From Deltaproteobacteria bacterium (lineage in GTDB: Bacteria > Desulfobacterota > Desulfobulbia > Desulfobulbales > Desulfurivibrionaceae), in the NCBI GenBank assembly GCA_013349295.1, contig DUZW01000025.1, forward strand, positions 1-48,669: a stretch of DNA of 48,669 nucleotides. Direction: 5' to 3'. Shown here in pieces: positions 8,740 through 16,393 of the stretch. The first letter of the stretch is position 1, and each line of letters opens with the position of its first letter. The translations under genes and the position numbers were made by a program. The notes under the pieces are model-generated. The model did not search any database, was not told where the DNA came from, and was given only the letters and a program-made list of their open reading frames with translations.

Positions 8740-9957
8740 ATGACTGAAAATCCTTCCTGCCTCTTCGGCAACCGGGGCAAGTATGCGGGGCGAATTCTTT
8801 CCGGGCGGTATAGCGACACCTTGAAAAAACGCCTCGCTTCTTCCATTGCCCACTTCAAGGCCTTGGAGGGGATGGGCGCGCCGGTAATCCCCTATATTGC
8901 CGCCTGGTTACCCGAGGGTGGGCATATCTGGTACGAATATGCCGGAGCAAGATTGCATACCTTGCTCGGCTTTCACACCACCGAAGTGGCCGGGGCTTTT
9001 CGCGACAATATCCTCACCCGTTGTCTGTACCGGATACAGAAAAATCCTCCCTCCATCGACAAAATTATTCGCGACAAGGCACAGATCGGGCGATTGCGTG
9101 AGGCGATGCGCCGGATGGCGGAGCGGGGCGGCGGGGTCGACGCGGTATACAAGTTCGATGTCAACGGCAGTCCGCTCTGGCTCAAGGATCTGGCCAGGGT
9201 GGAGATCCACGACCGGGATCGGGTCGTGCTCTCCTACGGGACACTGATCGACGTCACCAAGGAGATGCAGCTGGAGGAAACCCTGGTCGAGATGCAGTGT
9301 GAGCTGGAATCCCACAGGGAAAATCTGGTGACCTTGGTGGAGGATCGTACCAGGGAGCTCAAAAAAGCCCAGCTCGATGTGCTTACCCGTCTTACCCAGG
9401 CGGCGGCGTTCCGTGATGGCGAGACCGGCGCCCATATTATAAGGATGAGCCAGTATTGTACCGTCCTCGGCAGTTCATGCGGTTTGAGTAAAAGCGCCAA
9501 TACGGTGTTGTTCCACGCGGTACCCATGCATGACGTGGGGAAACTGGGTATAGCGGATTCGATTCTGCAAAAGCAGGGGTCGCTTTCCCTTGATGAGTTT
9601 GAGGTCATTAAAACACATTGCCAAGTCGGTTCGGATTTGTTGAGCGATGGCAAATCCACGCTGTTGCAGGTGGCGCAGACCATCGCCCTGACCCATCATG
9701 AACGGTGGGATGGCTCGGGCTATCCGCAAGGGTTGGTGGACAGGCAAATTCCTTTGGCCAGTCGGATCACCGCTATCTGCGATGTCTTCGATGCGCTGAC
9801 CTCGGAGCGGCCATACAAAAAGGCCTGGCGTTTCGAGGATGCCGTGGATGAGATTTGGCGTCTGCGAAAGATATATTTTGACCCAAAGCTTGTCGATCTT
9901 TTCGTGAAAAATATCCCGCAAATAAAAAAGGTGTATCAGCAAGCCCCCATGGCTTAA
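8740..9957 (+). CDS. HD-GYP domain c-di-GMP phosphodiesterase with PAS-like sensor region
   Basis: A 405-residue protein with a PAS-like N-terminal half (about 50-175, ending 'YGTLIDVTKEMQ'), a coiled-coil linker at about 175-212 and an HD-GYP domain. Metal and signature residues are all present: 'TGAHIIRMS' (His232), 'MHDVGK' (His264-Asp265), 'HHERWDGSGYP' (His319-320, GYP 327-329). HD-GYP enzymes hydrolyse c-di-GMP to GMP or pGpG. It follows the GGDEF-PilZ gene by about 250 nt in the same direction, so a maker and a breaker of the signal sit side by side. GTG 8734 is an alternative start. Confidence 0.9.
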   Translation: MTENPSCLFGNRGKYAGRILSGRYSDTLKKRLASSIAHFKALEGMGAPVIPYIAAWLPEGGHIWYEYAGARLHTLLGFHTTEVAGAFRDNILTRCLYRIQKNPPSIDKIIRDKAQIGRLREAMRRMAERGGGVDAVYKFDVNGSPLWLKDLARVEIHDRDRVVLSYGTLIDVTKEMQLEETLVEMQCELESHRENLVTLVEDRTRELKKAQLDVLTRLTQAAAFRDGETGAHIIRMSQYCTVLGSSCGLSKSANTVLFHAVPMHDVGKLGIADSILQKQGSLSLDEFEVIKTHCQVGSDLLSDGKSTLLQVAQTIALTHHERWDGSGYPQGLVDRQIPLASRITAICDVFDALTSERPYKKAWRFEDAVDEIWRLRKIYFDPKLVDLFVKNIPQIKKVYQQAPMA

Positions 9958-10431
9958 GGGCTTGCCGGTTTCGCTGGTTGTCCTCCTCGGTTTTTTCCCA
10001 GTTGTTTCCACTTCGTCTCCCAACCCCAGTAGTCATGGCCACGTATTTTTCCCGTATTGAGTTTGCGGGGAAGGCCGGGTACATTCTTGCTTGCTTCTTT
10101 TTGTTTGACCGCGATGGATTGTAAAAAAACCACTTGTCGCAAGATAGCGGGCGATTCGCTCTTTTCTGTGGGAGTGCGATTTAGTGGTAGACTTGGGGGA
10201 GGGGAGACAGCTCCCTGTAAAAAAAATACGGGGTACTCCTTATTGTGATTTCGCTTGGCGTTTGGTATTAAACATGCACTTAGAGGAACATGGTGTGCTG
10301 CTTCTTCGGTATCTCGCGCTTCATGGGCGAGAAACAACGTTTCGTTTGGCCTGAGCCGACCGGGGATGCACTGTGCGAGGTCGGTTTTTTAGCGCTGTCA
10401 TCGTGTCGGAAAAAACGAAAAAGGATCGGCA
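9958..10431. other. Intergenic region upstream of the first VPxPG-CTERM gene
   Basis: This 474-base stretch has no credible gene. The stop region of the HD-GYP gene forms a short hairpin (CAAGCCC ... GGGCTTG) without a T run. Near the right end is the terminator-like hairpin at 10356-10390. No riboswitch class that I recognise is present. Confidence 0.5.
10356..10390 (+). terminator. Terminator-like hairpin in the leader of the first VPxPG-CTERM gene
   Basis: CCGACC (10356-10361) can pair with GGTCGG (10379-10384), followed directly by six T. It lies 42 nt before the ATG of the downstream gene. It could end an upstream transcript or act as an attenuator; the sequence does not decide. Confidence 0.5.
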
Positions 10432-11058
10432 ATGAAAAAGATAGTGTGTTTGATGGTGCTGGTGTTTGCCTTCGGTGGTGTTGTTGATGCCATGGCCACA
10501 GAGTCGGCGTCCCCGGAATGGGTGACGACTCAGGGTACGGCCATGACTGCTTGGTCGGCGGGCGCGGATAATAATTTTAGTATACAACAACTTGGCTCTG
10601 TCTCGACGTTTTATTTCGATATGTACGAGCATGGAAAATCGGGCGAAAACTATACCCAGCTGTGGCCGATATCGAATAGCAACGGAAGTGGAAATAACGG
10701 CCAGGGTAAAATGAATTCGGCGCCTAGCCAGGTGAATATGTCGCAATACGGCTATAGCTCCTTTGCCTTTTCTTTCCGGGACACGCAAGGGAATCGTTTC
10801 TACGATTACACCATTAACGAGCATCTCGATAATTCCAACAAAAACGACAATTCACATTTTTACGATCTTACTTTCGGGGCTGTTACTGGTAACAATGACG
10901 GCTTGACCATGCGGATCCGTGGCGCGTCGCCGGTGACGATTCCGGTGATGGGGTCTGGAACGGGTTCGGGAACGAGTGCGGTTCCTGTGCCGGGCGCGAT
11001 ATTTCTGCTCGGCCCGGGTTTGGTTGGTCTCCTCGGCTTACGCAGAAAAAAAGAATAA
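10432..11058 (+). CDS. Exosortase substrate with VPxPG-CTERM sorting tail (1)
   Basis: A 208-residue secreted protein with an N-terminal signal peptide ('KKIVCLMVLVFAFGGVV', cut probably after 'DAMA') and a mature part rich in Ser, Asn, Gly and aromatic residues. The C-terminus has the three-part sorting signal: 'VPVPGAIFLLG', a hydrophobic helix and a final RRKKE cluster. This fits the VPLPA/VPLPG branch of PEP-CTERM tails that goes with XrtD exosortases, and an XrtD-like gene lies at 30647. A ribosome site AAAGGA precedes the ATG. I recognise no domain in the mature part; a matrix or surface role is inferred from the tail only. Confidence 0.85.
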   Translation: MKKIVCLMVLVFAFGGVVDAMATESASPEWVTTQGTAMTAWSAGADNNFSIQQLGSVSTFYFDMYEHGKSGENYTQLWPISNSNGSGNNGQGKMNSAPSQVNMSQYGYSSFAFSFRDTQGNRFYDYTINEHLDNSNKNDNSHFYDLTFGAVTGNNDGLTMRIRGASPVTIPVMGSGTGSGTSAVPVPGAIFLLGPGLVGLLGLRRKKE

Positions 11059-11190
11059 GTTGGGTGTAAGGATGCTTCCCCCTGGCTTGGCATGGTTAGG
11101 GTGGCTAGGAAGTTGCCATTATATCAGCAGGTTGTAACTGTCTCCATTCTACCCCATCCCGCAAGGGGAGGGGGGCTGAAATGTTAAGTA

Positions 11191-11204
11191 TTACAAGAGG
11201 CTCA
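11191..11204. repeat. Lone end of the MITE-like family
   Basis: TTACAAGAGGCTCA matches the outward end of the palindromic elements at 7186 and 13281 (TTGCAAGAGGCTC-type). I cannot find a matching left end, so this is probably a decayed copy or a solo end. A hairpin of C and G runs just to its left recalls the inner hairpin of copy A. Confidence 0.4.
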
Positions 11205-11221
11205 CAAGGTGCTGGTTGGTT

Positions 11222-11246
11222 TTTTCTGCTTGGGAAAAGCAGAAAA
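11222..11246. repeat. Perfect 10-bp inverted repeat upstream of the riboswitch
   Basis: TTTTCTGCTT (11222-11231) and AAGCAGAAAA (11237-11246) flank a 5-nt loop. No T run follows on the plus strand, so it is a poor terminator for the upstream gene. An operator near the promoter of the riboswitch-controlled transcript is possible. Confidence 0.45.
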
Positions 11247-11290
11247 GAAAATAATTTGCAGTAGAGCAAAGTGTTGTTGGTCGTTCCAAA

Positions 11291-11377
11291 AATTCGTTTG
11301 ATACCGCCAAACCTGTCGCGAGGCAGGGACGGAAAGCTACGGGTCTCCGAGGGGGAGATAGCCGGGTCGCTCGAATC
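11291..11377 (+). ncRNA. Cyclic di-GMP-I (GEMM) riboswitch aptamer
   Basis: The aptamer is recognisable in sequence and structure. P1 pairs ATTCG (11292-11296) with CGAAT (11372-11376). P2 is CCTGTC-GCGA-GGCAGG, a 6-bp stem with a GNRA tetraloop as the class requires. The core GGACGGAAAGC matches the conserved GGACGCAAAGC except one base, and P3 (TCTCC/GGAGA) leads into AGCCGGGT. The odd base (C46 to G in Vc2 numbering) is compensated by G21 to C in 'CGCCAAACC', keeping the 21-46 pair. G20 and A47 are kept, favouring c-di-GMP over cGAMP. It lies 64 nt before the start codon, with a small hairpin (TTATCA/TGATAA) touching the ribosome site, so control of translation is plausible. Confidence 0.9.
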
Positions 11378-11440
11378 GTTCAAGGTGTTCGCTTCGAGTA
11401 TCAGCGCCAAAACTTTATCAATTATGATAAGGAGGTTCTG

Positions 11441-12082
11441 ATGAAGATGAAGAGAGGGTTGTTGGGGATCAGTGGGGTTCTGTTGTTGAGCATGGTCACA
11501 GCCGGTTCGGCAATGGCGTCAGTAGTCAACATGGGTTTTGAAAACGGCACAACAGGCTGGGATATAACCTTGAATGGGGGAAGTGCAGAGGTCCTATCCT
11601 CATACGAGGGCTATGCGCCGGTCGAAGGGAATTCCTTTCTCGTGCTTGGTGGTGGAACTGCAAACAAATATGTCAAGGCTTCGCAGACCTTTTATGTGGG
11701 TGCTCATGAAACTGTAAGCGGCAACGCGGCCTTTATTGGAAATGATTATCTTCCATTTAATGATCTGATGACCGTTACATTTAAAGATGCGGATTCTGAA
11801 CCCATATATATGCCCATTCTCTTCGACATCAAGACGGTCGGCGACTATGGGAAAACGCCCTGGACTCCATTTTCCTGGACATCGGATGTTGCTGGTGAGT
11901 ACACATTGAACTATGCGATTAAGAATGTTGGTGACGCAGCACTGCCAAGTTATGCTCTGTTCGATGGCCCTTCCAGCGGCTCTCCCACCGGCGCCGTACC
12001 TCTGCCGGGGTCCGTCATGCTCTTCGGTTCCAGCCTTTTGGGACTGTTGGGAGTCGGTAGCCGCAAGAAGAACAAGGCGTAA
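11441..12082 (+). CDS. Exosortase substrate with VPLPG-CTERM tail (2), riboswitch-controlled
   Basis: A 213-residue secreted protein: signal peptide ('LLGISGVLLLSMVTAGSAMA'), a beta-rich mature domain resembling the carbohydrate-binding-like folds common in PEP-CTERM proteins ('NMGFENGTTGWDITLNGG' at its start), then 'VPLPGSVMLFGSSLLG' and a basic end RKKNKA. The N-terminal 'GFENGTTGW' pattern is typical of choice-of-anchor type domains. Its leader carries the c-di-GMP-I aptamer, and an AAGGAGG ribosome site sits 6 nt before the ATG. It is thus the member of the trio most directly tied to c-di-GMP. The binding partner is unknown. Confidence 0.87.
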   Translation: MKMKRGLLGISGVLLLSMVTAGSAMASVVNMGFENGTTGWDITLNGGSAEVLSSYEGYAPVEGNSFLVLGGGTANKYVKASQTFYVGAHETVSGNAAFIGNDYLPFNDLMTVTFKDADSEPIYMPILFDIKTVGDYGKTPWTPFSWTSDVAGEYTLNYAIKNVGDAALPSYALFDGPSSGSPTGAVPLPGSVMLFGSSLLGLLGVGSRKKNKA

Positions 12083-12150
12083 TCCGGTTCGTTGATCCTG
12101 GGCGCGAATTTTGCCCCGGCATCGTTGCAGAATAAGCTTGTACCACAGGA

Positions 12151-12190
12151 TTGAGGGGCCGGTTCATGCCGTGCCCCTCATTCTGTTCTT
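12151..12190 (+). terminator. Terminator after the second VPLPG-CTERM gene
   Basis: A 7-bp GC-rich stem GAGGGGC (12153-12159) / GCCCCTC (12173-12179), followed by a T-rich stretch ATTCTGTTCTTT. The T run is broken, so strength is uncertain. Confidence 0.6.
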
Positions 12191-12273
12191 TGCACGAATG
12201 AGTTCTTGCCTCAGCGCTCCCGGATTCCCTGGGGGCCGGTTTTTGGAGGCATAAGAATTACGAGGGCATAAGG

Positions 12274-12876
12274 ATGCGATGGAAAAAATGGGCCTATGGA
12301 TGCATCGGGATAGCGGTGATCGCCCTGTTGGGTCAGCCGGCATTCTCCGCTGTCTTGCAGGGTTTAGGGGGGGCCCCTCCCTCGTTTTCCTGGGTGCCTG
12401 CGGCACGGGATTCTTTTATGGCGCTCGATCTGAATCCATTCTCTGCGCCGTATCCCCCGAGCCATTCCATGAGTTCCGATGCCCACGCTTTTTTCCCAAA
12501 TTATTCCGGCATGGGAGATGATTTCCATGGCGTGCCGACCATAATGCACGGTGGCCCCGATCTGAATGGACGCAACCGTGATGTTCGGCAACCCTTTGTG
12601 CGACCGCAGCAAGGGCCTGACTATGCCGGGCAGGGTTTCCGGGTTGCCCAGGGAGTGGGTCCGGCTGCCTACCAGTCCGGCGGGCAAGCATTATCTAACA
12701 TCACGGACCCCCCACTGACTCCGCCTGCGGAGGACGACGGCGGGACCATCACGGATGATCCCACCACGTCGCCGCCAAGTCCTGTCCCGCTGCCCGGGGC
12801 GGTGTGGCTTCTCGGTTCCGCTCTTCTTGGCCTCGGCGGTCGCAAGTACTGGGCAGCTTACGCTAAAGCAGAATAA
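12274..12876 (+). CDS. Exosortase substrate with VPLPG-CTERM tail (3), low-complexity mature part
   Basis: A 200-residue protein with a signal peptide ('AYGCIGIAVIALLGQPAFSA') and a Pro-, Gly- and Asp-rich mature region without a recognisable domain. Its tail is 'VPLPGAVWLLGSALLGLGG', close to the canonical signal. The end differs from its neighbours: a single 'GRK' is followed by YWAAYAKAE, not an Arg/Lys cluster. The mature part looks disordered, perhaps a spacer or matrix-binding protein. The ribosome site is weak (AAGG just upstream). A terminator separates it from gene 2, so it probably has its own promoter. Confidence 0.78.
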   Translation: MRWKKWAYGCIGIAVIALLGQPAFSAVLQGLGGAPPSFSWVPAARDSFMALDLNPFSAPYPPSHSMSSDAHAFFPNYSGMGDDFHGVPTIMHGGPDLNGRNRDVRQPFVRPQQGPDYAGQGFRVAQGVGPAAYQSGGQALSNITDPPLTPPAEDDGGTITDDPTTSPPSPVPLPGAVWLLGSALLGLGGRKYWAAYAKAE

Positions 12877-12886
12877 ACGCCGAACT

Positions 12887-12942
12887 CCCTGGGTATTCAG
12901 CACATTGAGGGAATTTTTTCTATCGCCCAGGGTGCTTTTTTT
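12887..12942 (+). terminator. Terminator after the third VPLPG-CTERM gene
   Basis: CCCTGGG (12887-12893) can pair with CCCAGGG (12926-12932), followed by TGC and seven T. An inner alternative hairpin TCCCT/AGGGA also ends in a T run (TTTTTT at about 12914). Confidence 0.65.
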
Positions 12943-13280
12943 GGTATGTAGTGAAATGAATTCCCACCGGCATGGGGGCTGGTGTTATTTTGTGATTGGT
13001 GTTGCCCTGTTGTTTCAGGGGTGTACTGAAAGGGGGGGATGCAATTGAAGAAACTTGTGTTTTGTTTGCTGGTTCCGCGCCTGACAGCCCTGAGGGGCAA
13101 TCCTGCATCTTTCACGAATTTGCCGATCAATTCAGAGTGGTTCGGCTCTTCCTCCGATTTCTGTTTTTCATCAAGATGACATTTGCGTTGCCCTGTGCCA
13201 GGGTTCTCCTGCTTCGTTCAACGCTGATTCTCCCTGCCGTCGGCACCAGGAGAATGAGTCGTAATATTCAAATGTTATTT

Positions 13281-13433
13281 CAAATTGAGCCTCTTGCAAA
13301 ATGATGAATGAAACCCAAGAACTGTCCTTCCCGCATAGGCGGGAATCCATAATGCACTGAATTTGCAAAAATGGATTCCCGATAAAAGCACTCGGGAATG
13401 ACATATTGGTCATTTTGCAAGAGCCTCAAATTG
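13281..13433. repeat. MITE-like palindromic element, copy B
   Basis: Terminal inverted repeats of 24 nt (13281-13304 and 13410-13433) match at 22 positions; the shared core is GAGCCTCTTGCAAAATGA. Inside lies a nested palindrome: TTCCCG with CGGGAA near the left, and ATCCAT/ATGGAT around the centre. The element has no open frame and would be mobilised only in trans. It shares its outer end with copy A (7186) and the lone end at 11191. Confidence 0.8.
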
Positions 13434-13503
13434 ACAACAAATAAGCCGAGGAATCAAAAGGGTTGTCCCGCGTTTATCAGGATTATGGGAACGGCTTTAA
13501 AAA

Positions 13504-13509
13504 TATAAT
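13504..13509 (+). promoter_or_regulatory. Possible -10 box for the PAPS-synthesis/GalE genes
   Basis: A perfect TATAAT lies 22 nt before the start of the sulfurylase/kinase gene. No good -35 hexamer is found 16-18 nt upstream, so an activator may be needed or this may be chance. Confidence 0.3.
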
Positions 13510-13530
13510 AAGTTGGAGTTGCGCTGATCA

Positions 13531-15267
13531 ATGGAGAAAATTTCCAGCTCAACAAGGCCGGGATGGCAGGATTATTCCGAGAGCCTGATTGTCCACTTCC
13601 GGCATGGCGAGAGCCTCCGGCAGAAGGCGCAGGGCTGTCTTGCCGTGGATCTCAACCAGAGGCAGCTCTGTGATCTTGAGCTGCTTTTGAACCGTGCCTG
13701 CTACCCTCTGTCCGGGTATCTCGATCGGGCGGACTACGAAAGCGTTCTTGATTCCATGCGGCTCTGCGATGGTACGCCCTGGCCGATCCCTCTCTGTCTG
13801 GATCTGGATGAGAAAACAGCCCTGGCCCTTACCTCCGGGCAGCTGCTGGCTCTCAATGATCAGGAAGGTTTTCTCCTGGCGCTTCTCACGGTGCGTGATA
13901 TCTGGCAGCCCGACAAGAAACGGGAAGCCATGCAGGTCTACGGCACCGATGATGGTTCCCGTCATCCTGGGGTGCAGCAGTTGTTTTCCCAAGTCGGCCC
14001 TTGGTATGTCAGCGGTACCCTTGAAGGCCTTCATCTGCCGGTTCACTACGATTTTAAGGAGTTGCGCCTCAGTCCCGCGGATACCCACCGTCAGTTCGCG
14101 CTCAACGGCTGGCGGCAGGTTATCGGTTTCCACACCGAGGAGTATCTGCATTGCGCCCATCGCGAAATGGTGCTTCACGCGGCACGGGAGGCCGGGGCCA
14201 ATATCTTTTTGCAGCCGGTGGTAAGCCTTGGGCAGTACGGGAATCTCGATCATTACACCCATGTCCGCTGCTATCAGCAGATAGCCCATAAATTCCCCAG
14301 GAATATGGTGCTGGTCGGCCTGTTGCCCATGGCCAATCGCTGGGCAGGGCCGCGCGAGGCCCTCTGGCATGCGATCATCAAAAGGAACCATGGCTGCACG
14401 CATTTTATCGTGGCCGATGACCACGGCGATCCCTTTGCCTCCCCCAACGGCGGTGAGCAGCCGCTCTTTTATCCCCGGCATGCAGCCCAGGAGCTTGTCC
14501 GTCGGTTTGCCCCTGAAACGGGCATCGCGATGATTCCTCTTGTCAGGATGGTCTATGTGGAGGATAAGGCCCAGTATGTGCCGGAGTCGCAGGTCACTGG
14601 CGGAATGCAGGTCAAGGAGATTTCCTCGGGCGAACTCAAGCGGCGTCTGGAACATGACCTGGAGATACCCGGCTGGTTTTCCTATCCGGAGGTGGTGGCG
14701 GAGTTGAAGCGTGCCTATCCGCCCCGGTCCAAGCAGGGCTTTACCATCTTTATCAGCGGGCTTTCCGGCTCCGGCAAGTCAACCCTGGCCCGGGTGTTGT
14801 TGATCAAGTTTCTCGAGATGCGGGCCAGGCCGGTGACCCTGCTTGACGGCGACATTGTCCGGAAAAATCTCTCCAGCGAGCTCAATTTTTCCCATGCCCA
14901 CCGGAACCTCAACATCATCCGGATCGGTTTTGTCGCCAGCGAGATCACCAAGAACGGCGGCATCGCCATCTGTGCACCCATCGCCCCCTACGAGGAATCG
15001 CGCCAGGCCAATCGCGAACTGATCAGCCGATGCGGCGGTTATATCGAGGTCTATATGGCCACGCCCTTGGAGGTTTGCGAACAGCGCGATCGCAAGGGCC
15101 TCTATGCCAAGGCAAGAGCCGGCAAGGTCCAGGGTTTTACCGGGGTGTCCGATCCGTATGTCCCGCCAAGCAATCCGGAACTGACCATCGATACGACAAC
15201 CATGACTCCTGCCGAGGCGGCGCAGGAAGTTTTGCTCTATCTTGAAGAGCAGGGATATCTGCGATGA
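13531..15267 (+). CDS. ATP-sulfurylase-like/APS-kinase fusion with degenerate sulfurylase active site
   Basis: A 578-residue fusion. Residues about 1-390 are an ATP-sulfurylase fold ('GNLDHYTHVRCYQQI', 'AGPREALWHAIIKRNHGCTHF'), and 400-578 an APS kinase with P-loop 'GLSGSGKST' (410-418), 'LDGDIVRKNL' and 'KGLYAKARAG', all intact. In the sulfurylase half the catalytic QTRNPxHxxH reads 'HTEEYLHCAH' (201-210): only the HxxH survives. GRDHAG reads 'ADDHGD' (295-300). Both catalytic arginines of the family are therefore gone, and I infer that this half no longer makes APS. The kinase would convert APS, from a separate Sat, to PAPS for the sulfotransferases at 22342 and 25928. The alignment was made by eye. 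Confidence 0.88.
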   Translation: MEKISSSTRPGWQDYSESLIVHFRHGESLRQKAQGCLAVDLNQRQLCDLELLLNRACYPLSGYLDRADYESVLDSMRLCDGTPWPIPLCLDLDEKTALALTSGQLLALNDQEGFLLALLTVRDIWQPDKKREAMQVYGTDDGSRHPGVQQLFSQVGPWYVSGTLEGLHLPVHYDFKELRLSPADTHRQFALNGWRQVIGFHTEEYLHCAHREMVLHAAREAGANIFLQPVVSLGQYGNLDHYTHVRCYQQIAHKFPRNMVLVGLLPMANRWAGPREALWHAIIKRNHGCTHFIVADDHGDPFASPNGGEQPLFYPRHAAQELVRRFAPETGIAMIPLVRMVYVEDKAQYVPESQVTGGMQVKEISSGELKRRLEHDLEIPGWFSYPEVVAELKRAYPPRSKQGFTIFISGLSGSGKSTLARVLLIKFLEMRARPVTLLDGDIVRKNLSSELNFSHAHRNLNIIRIGFVASEITKNGGIAICAPIAPYEESRQANRELISRCGGYIEVYMATPLEVCEQRDRKGLYAKARAGKVQGFTGVSDPYVPPSNPELTIDTTTMTPAEAAQEVLLYLEEQGYLR

Positions 15268-15305
15268 GGATCTGGCTCTACGTCGCAGGTCAAAGGGGGA
15301 AGTAA

Positions 15306-16316
15306 GTGCGGATTCTGGTAACGGGCGGCGCGGGATATATCGGCAGTCACACCTGTCTGGAGTTGCTCGAGGCTGGGTACGAGGTTGTGGTTGTCGACAA
15401 CCTCAGCAATTCAAAAAAAGAGGTTCTCCATCGCGTCGAGGCCTTAACCGGCAAGTCCATTGCCTTTTATGAATTGGACCTGCGCGATACGGAAAGGCTT
15501 TCTGCTGTTTTCCGGGAGAACAAGATCGAGGCGGTGATCCATTTCGCGGGACTCAAGGCGGTGGGCGAGTCGGTGAGCATGCCGCTGCGTTACTACGGCA
15601 ACAATATTAGCGGGACATTGGCCTTGTGCCAAGTGATGGACGAGCACCAGGTCAAGAACGTGGTTTTCAGTTCTTCCGCCACGGTGTACGGCGATCCCAG
15701 CTCGGTGCCGATAACCGAGGGTTTTCCCCTGTCCGCCACCAACCCGTATGGCGCTTCCAAGCTCTTTGTCGAACAGATTCTCCAGGATCTGCATGTGGCT
15801 GATAATGCCTGGAATGTCGCCCTGCTGCGCTATTTTAATCCGGTGGGCGCCCATGTCAGCGGTCGCCTCGGCGAAGATCCCAACGGCATTCCCAATAATC
15901 TGATGCCCTACGTGGCGCAGGTGGCGGTGGGCCGTCTTGCGGAATTAAGCGTGTTCGGCGGGGATTACCCCACGCCGGACGGCACCGGGGTGCGCGATTA
16001 CATCCATGTGGTCGATCTGGCCAAGGGGCACCTCAAGGCCATTGAGAGGTTAATGGCTGACCCGGGGGTGGTCGTTTATAACCTGGGCACCGGCAAGGGA
16101 TACAGTGTGCTTGATATGGTCACGGCCTTTGAAAAGGCCTCCGGCCACAAGGTGCCATACCGGATTGTCGATCGTCGTCCGGGCGACATAGCCGTCTGTT
16201 ACGCCGATCCCGCCAAGGCCAAACGAGAGTTGGGTTGGCAGGCCGAGAGAGGAATTGACGAAATGTGCCGGGATACCTGGCGCTGGCAGTCGGGTAACCC
16301 CAACGGCTATGCCTGA
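15306..16316 (+). CDS. galE: UDP-glucose 4-epimerase
   Basis: A 336-residue extended SDR enzyme of normal GalE length. It opens with the NAD motif 'TGGAGYIG' and carries 'SSSATVYG' (Ser124) and 'YGASK' (Tyr148, Lys152) as the catalytic triad, with GalE-typical 'RYFNPVGAH' and '[14 protein letters not shown]'. It interconverts UDP-glucose and UDP-galactose (or the N-acetyl forms), giving a galactose-type precursor for the polysaccharide. It starts with GTG behind a GGGGGA ribosome site, 38 nt after the APS-kinase gene, so the two are likely co-transcribed. Confidence 0.93.
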   Translation: MRILVTGGAGYIGSHTCLELLEAGYEVVVVDNLSNSKKEVLHRVEALTGKSIAFYELDLRDTERLSAVFRENKIEAVIHFAGLKAVGESVSMPLRYYGNNISGTLALCQVMDEHQVKNVVFSSSATVYGDPSSVPITEGFPLSATNPYGASKLFVEQILQDLHVADNAWNVALLRYFNPVGAHVSGRLGEDPNGIPNNLMPYVAQVAVGRLAELSVFGGDYPTPDGTGVRDYIHVVDLAKGHLKAIERLMADPGVVVYNLGTGKGYSVLDMVTAFEKASGHKVPYRIVDRRPGDIAVCYADPAKAKRELGWQAERGIDEMCRDTWRWQSGNPNGYA

Positions 16317-16393
16317 GCTGGGGCCATTGGCTGAAAAGGTTTGCTGTAAGCTGTTATTGAAAATGTTTGGCCTAACGAGAAATGGATGAACCG

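Larger units (their letters stand above)
11059..11440. other. Intergenic region with repeat end, inverted repeat and riboswitch
   Basis: From left to right this holds a G/C-rich hairpin near 11148-11175, a lone end of the MITE-like family at 11191-11204, a perfect inverted repeat at 11222-11246 and the c-di-GMP aptamer at 11291-11377. A strong AAGGAGG ribosome site for the next gene lies just before 11441. Confidence 0.7.
12877..13530. other. 650-base intergenic region with terminator, possible gene remnant and palindromic element
   Basis: It begins with a terminator (12887-12942). Next is a short frame at 13039 that opens like a signal peptide ('MQLKKLVFCLLVPRL') behind GGGGGG but stops after 46 codons, perhaps a remnant. 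The 153-bp palindromic element lies at 13281-13433 and a weak promoter-like TATAAT at 13504. Confidence 0.55.

Noticed and set aside
11291-11377. Reading of the riboswitch as a 3',3'-cGAMP (GEMM-Ib) type
   Set aside because: That type typically has A at position 20. Here the aligned base is G, so c-di-GMP is the better call.
13039-13179. Short frame opening like a signal peptide behind GGGGGG
   Set aside because: It stops after 46 codons with no sorting tail or domain. It may be a remnant but cannot be supported as a gene.
13549-14655. Minus-strand open frame (368 codons) opposite the sulfurylase-kinase gene
   Set aside because: The sense strand is a recognisable fusion enzyme; the antisense product resembles nothing.
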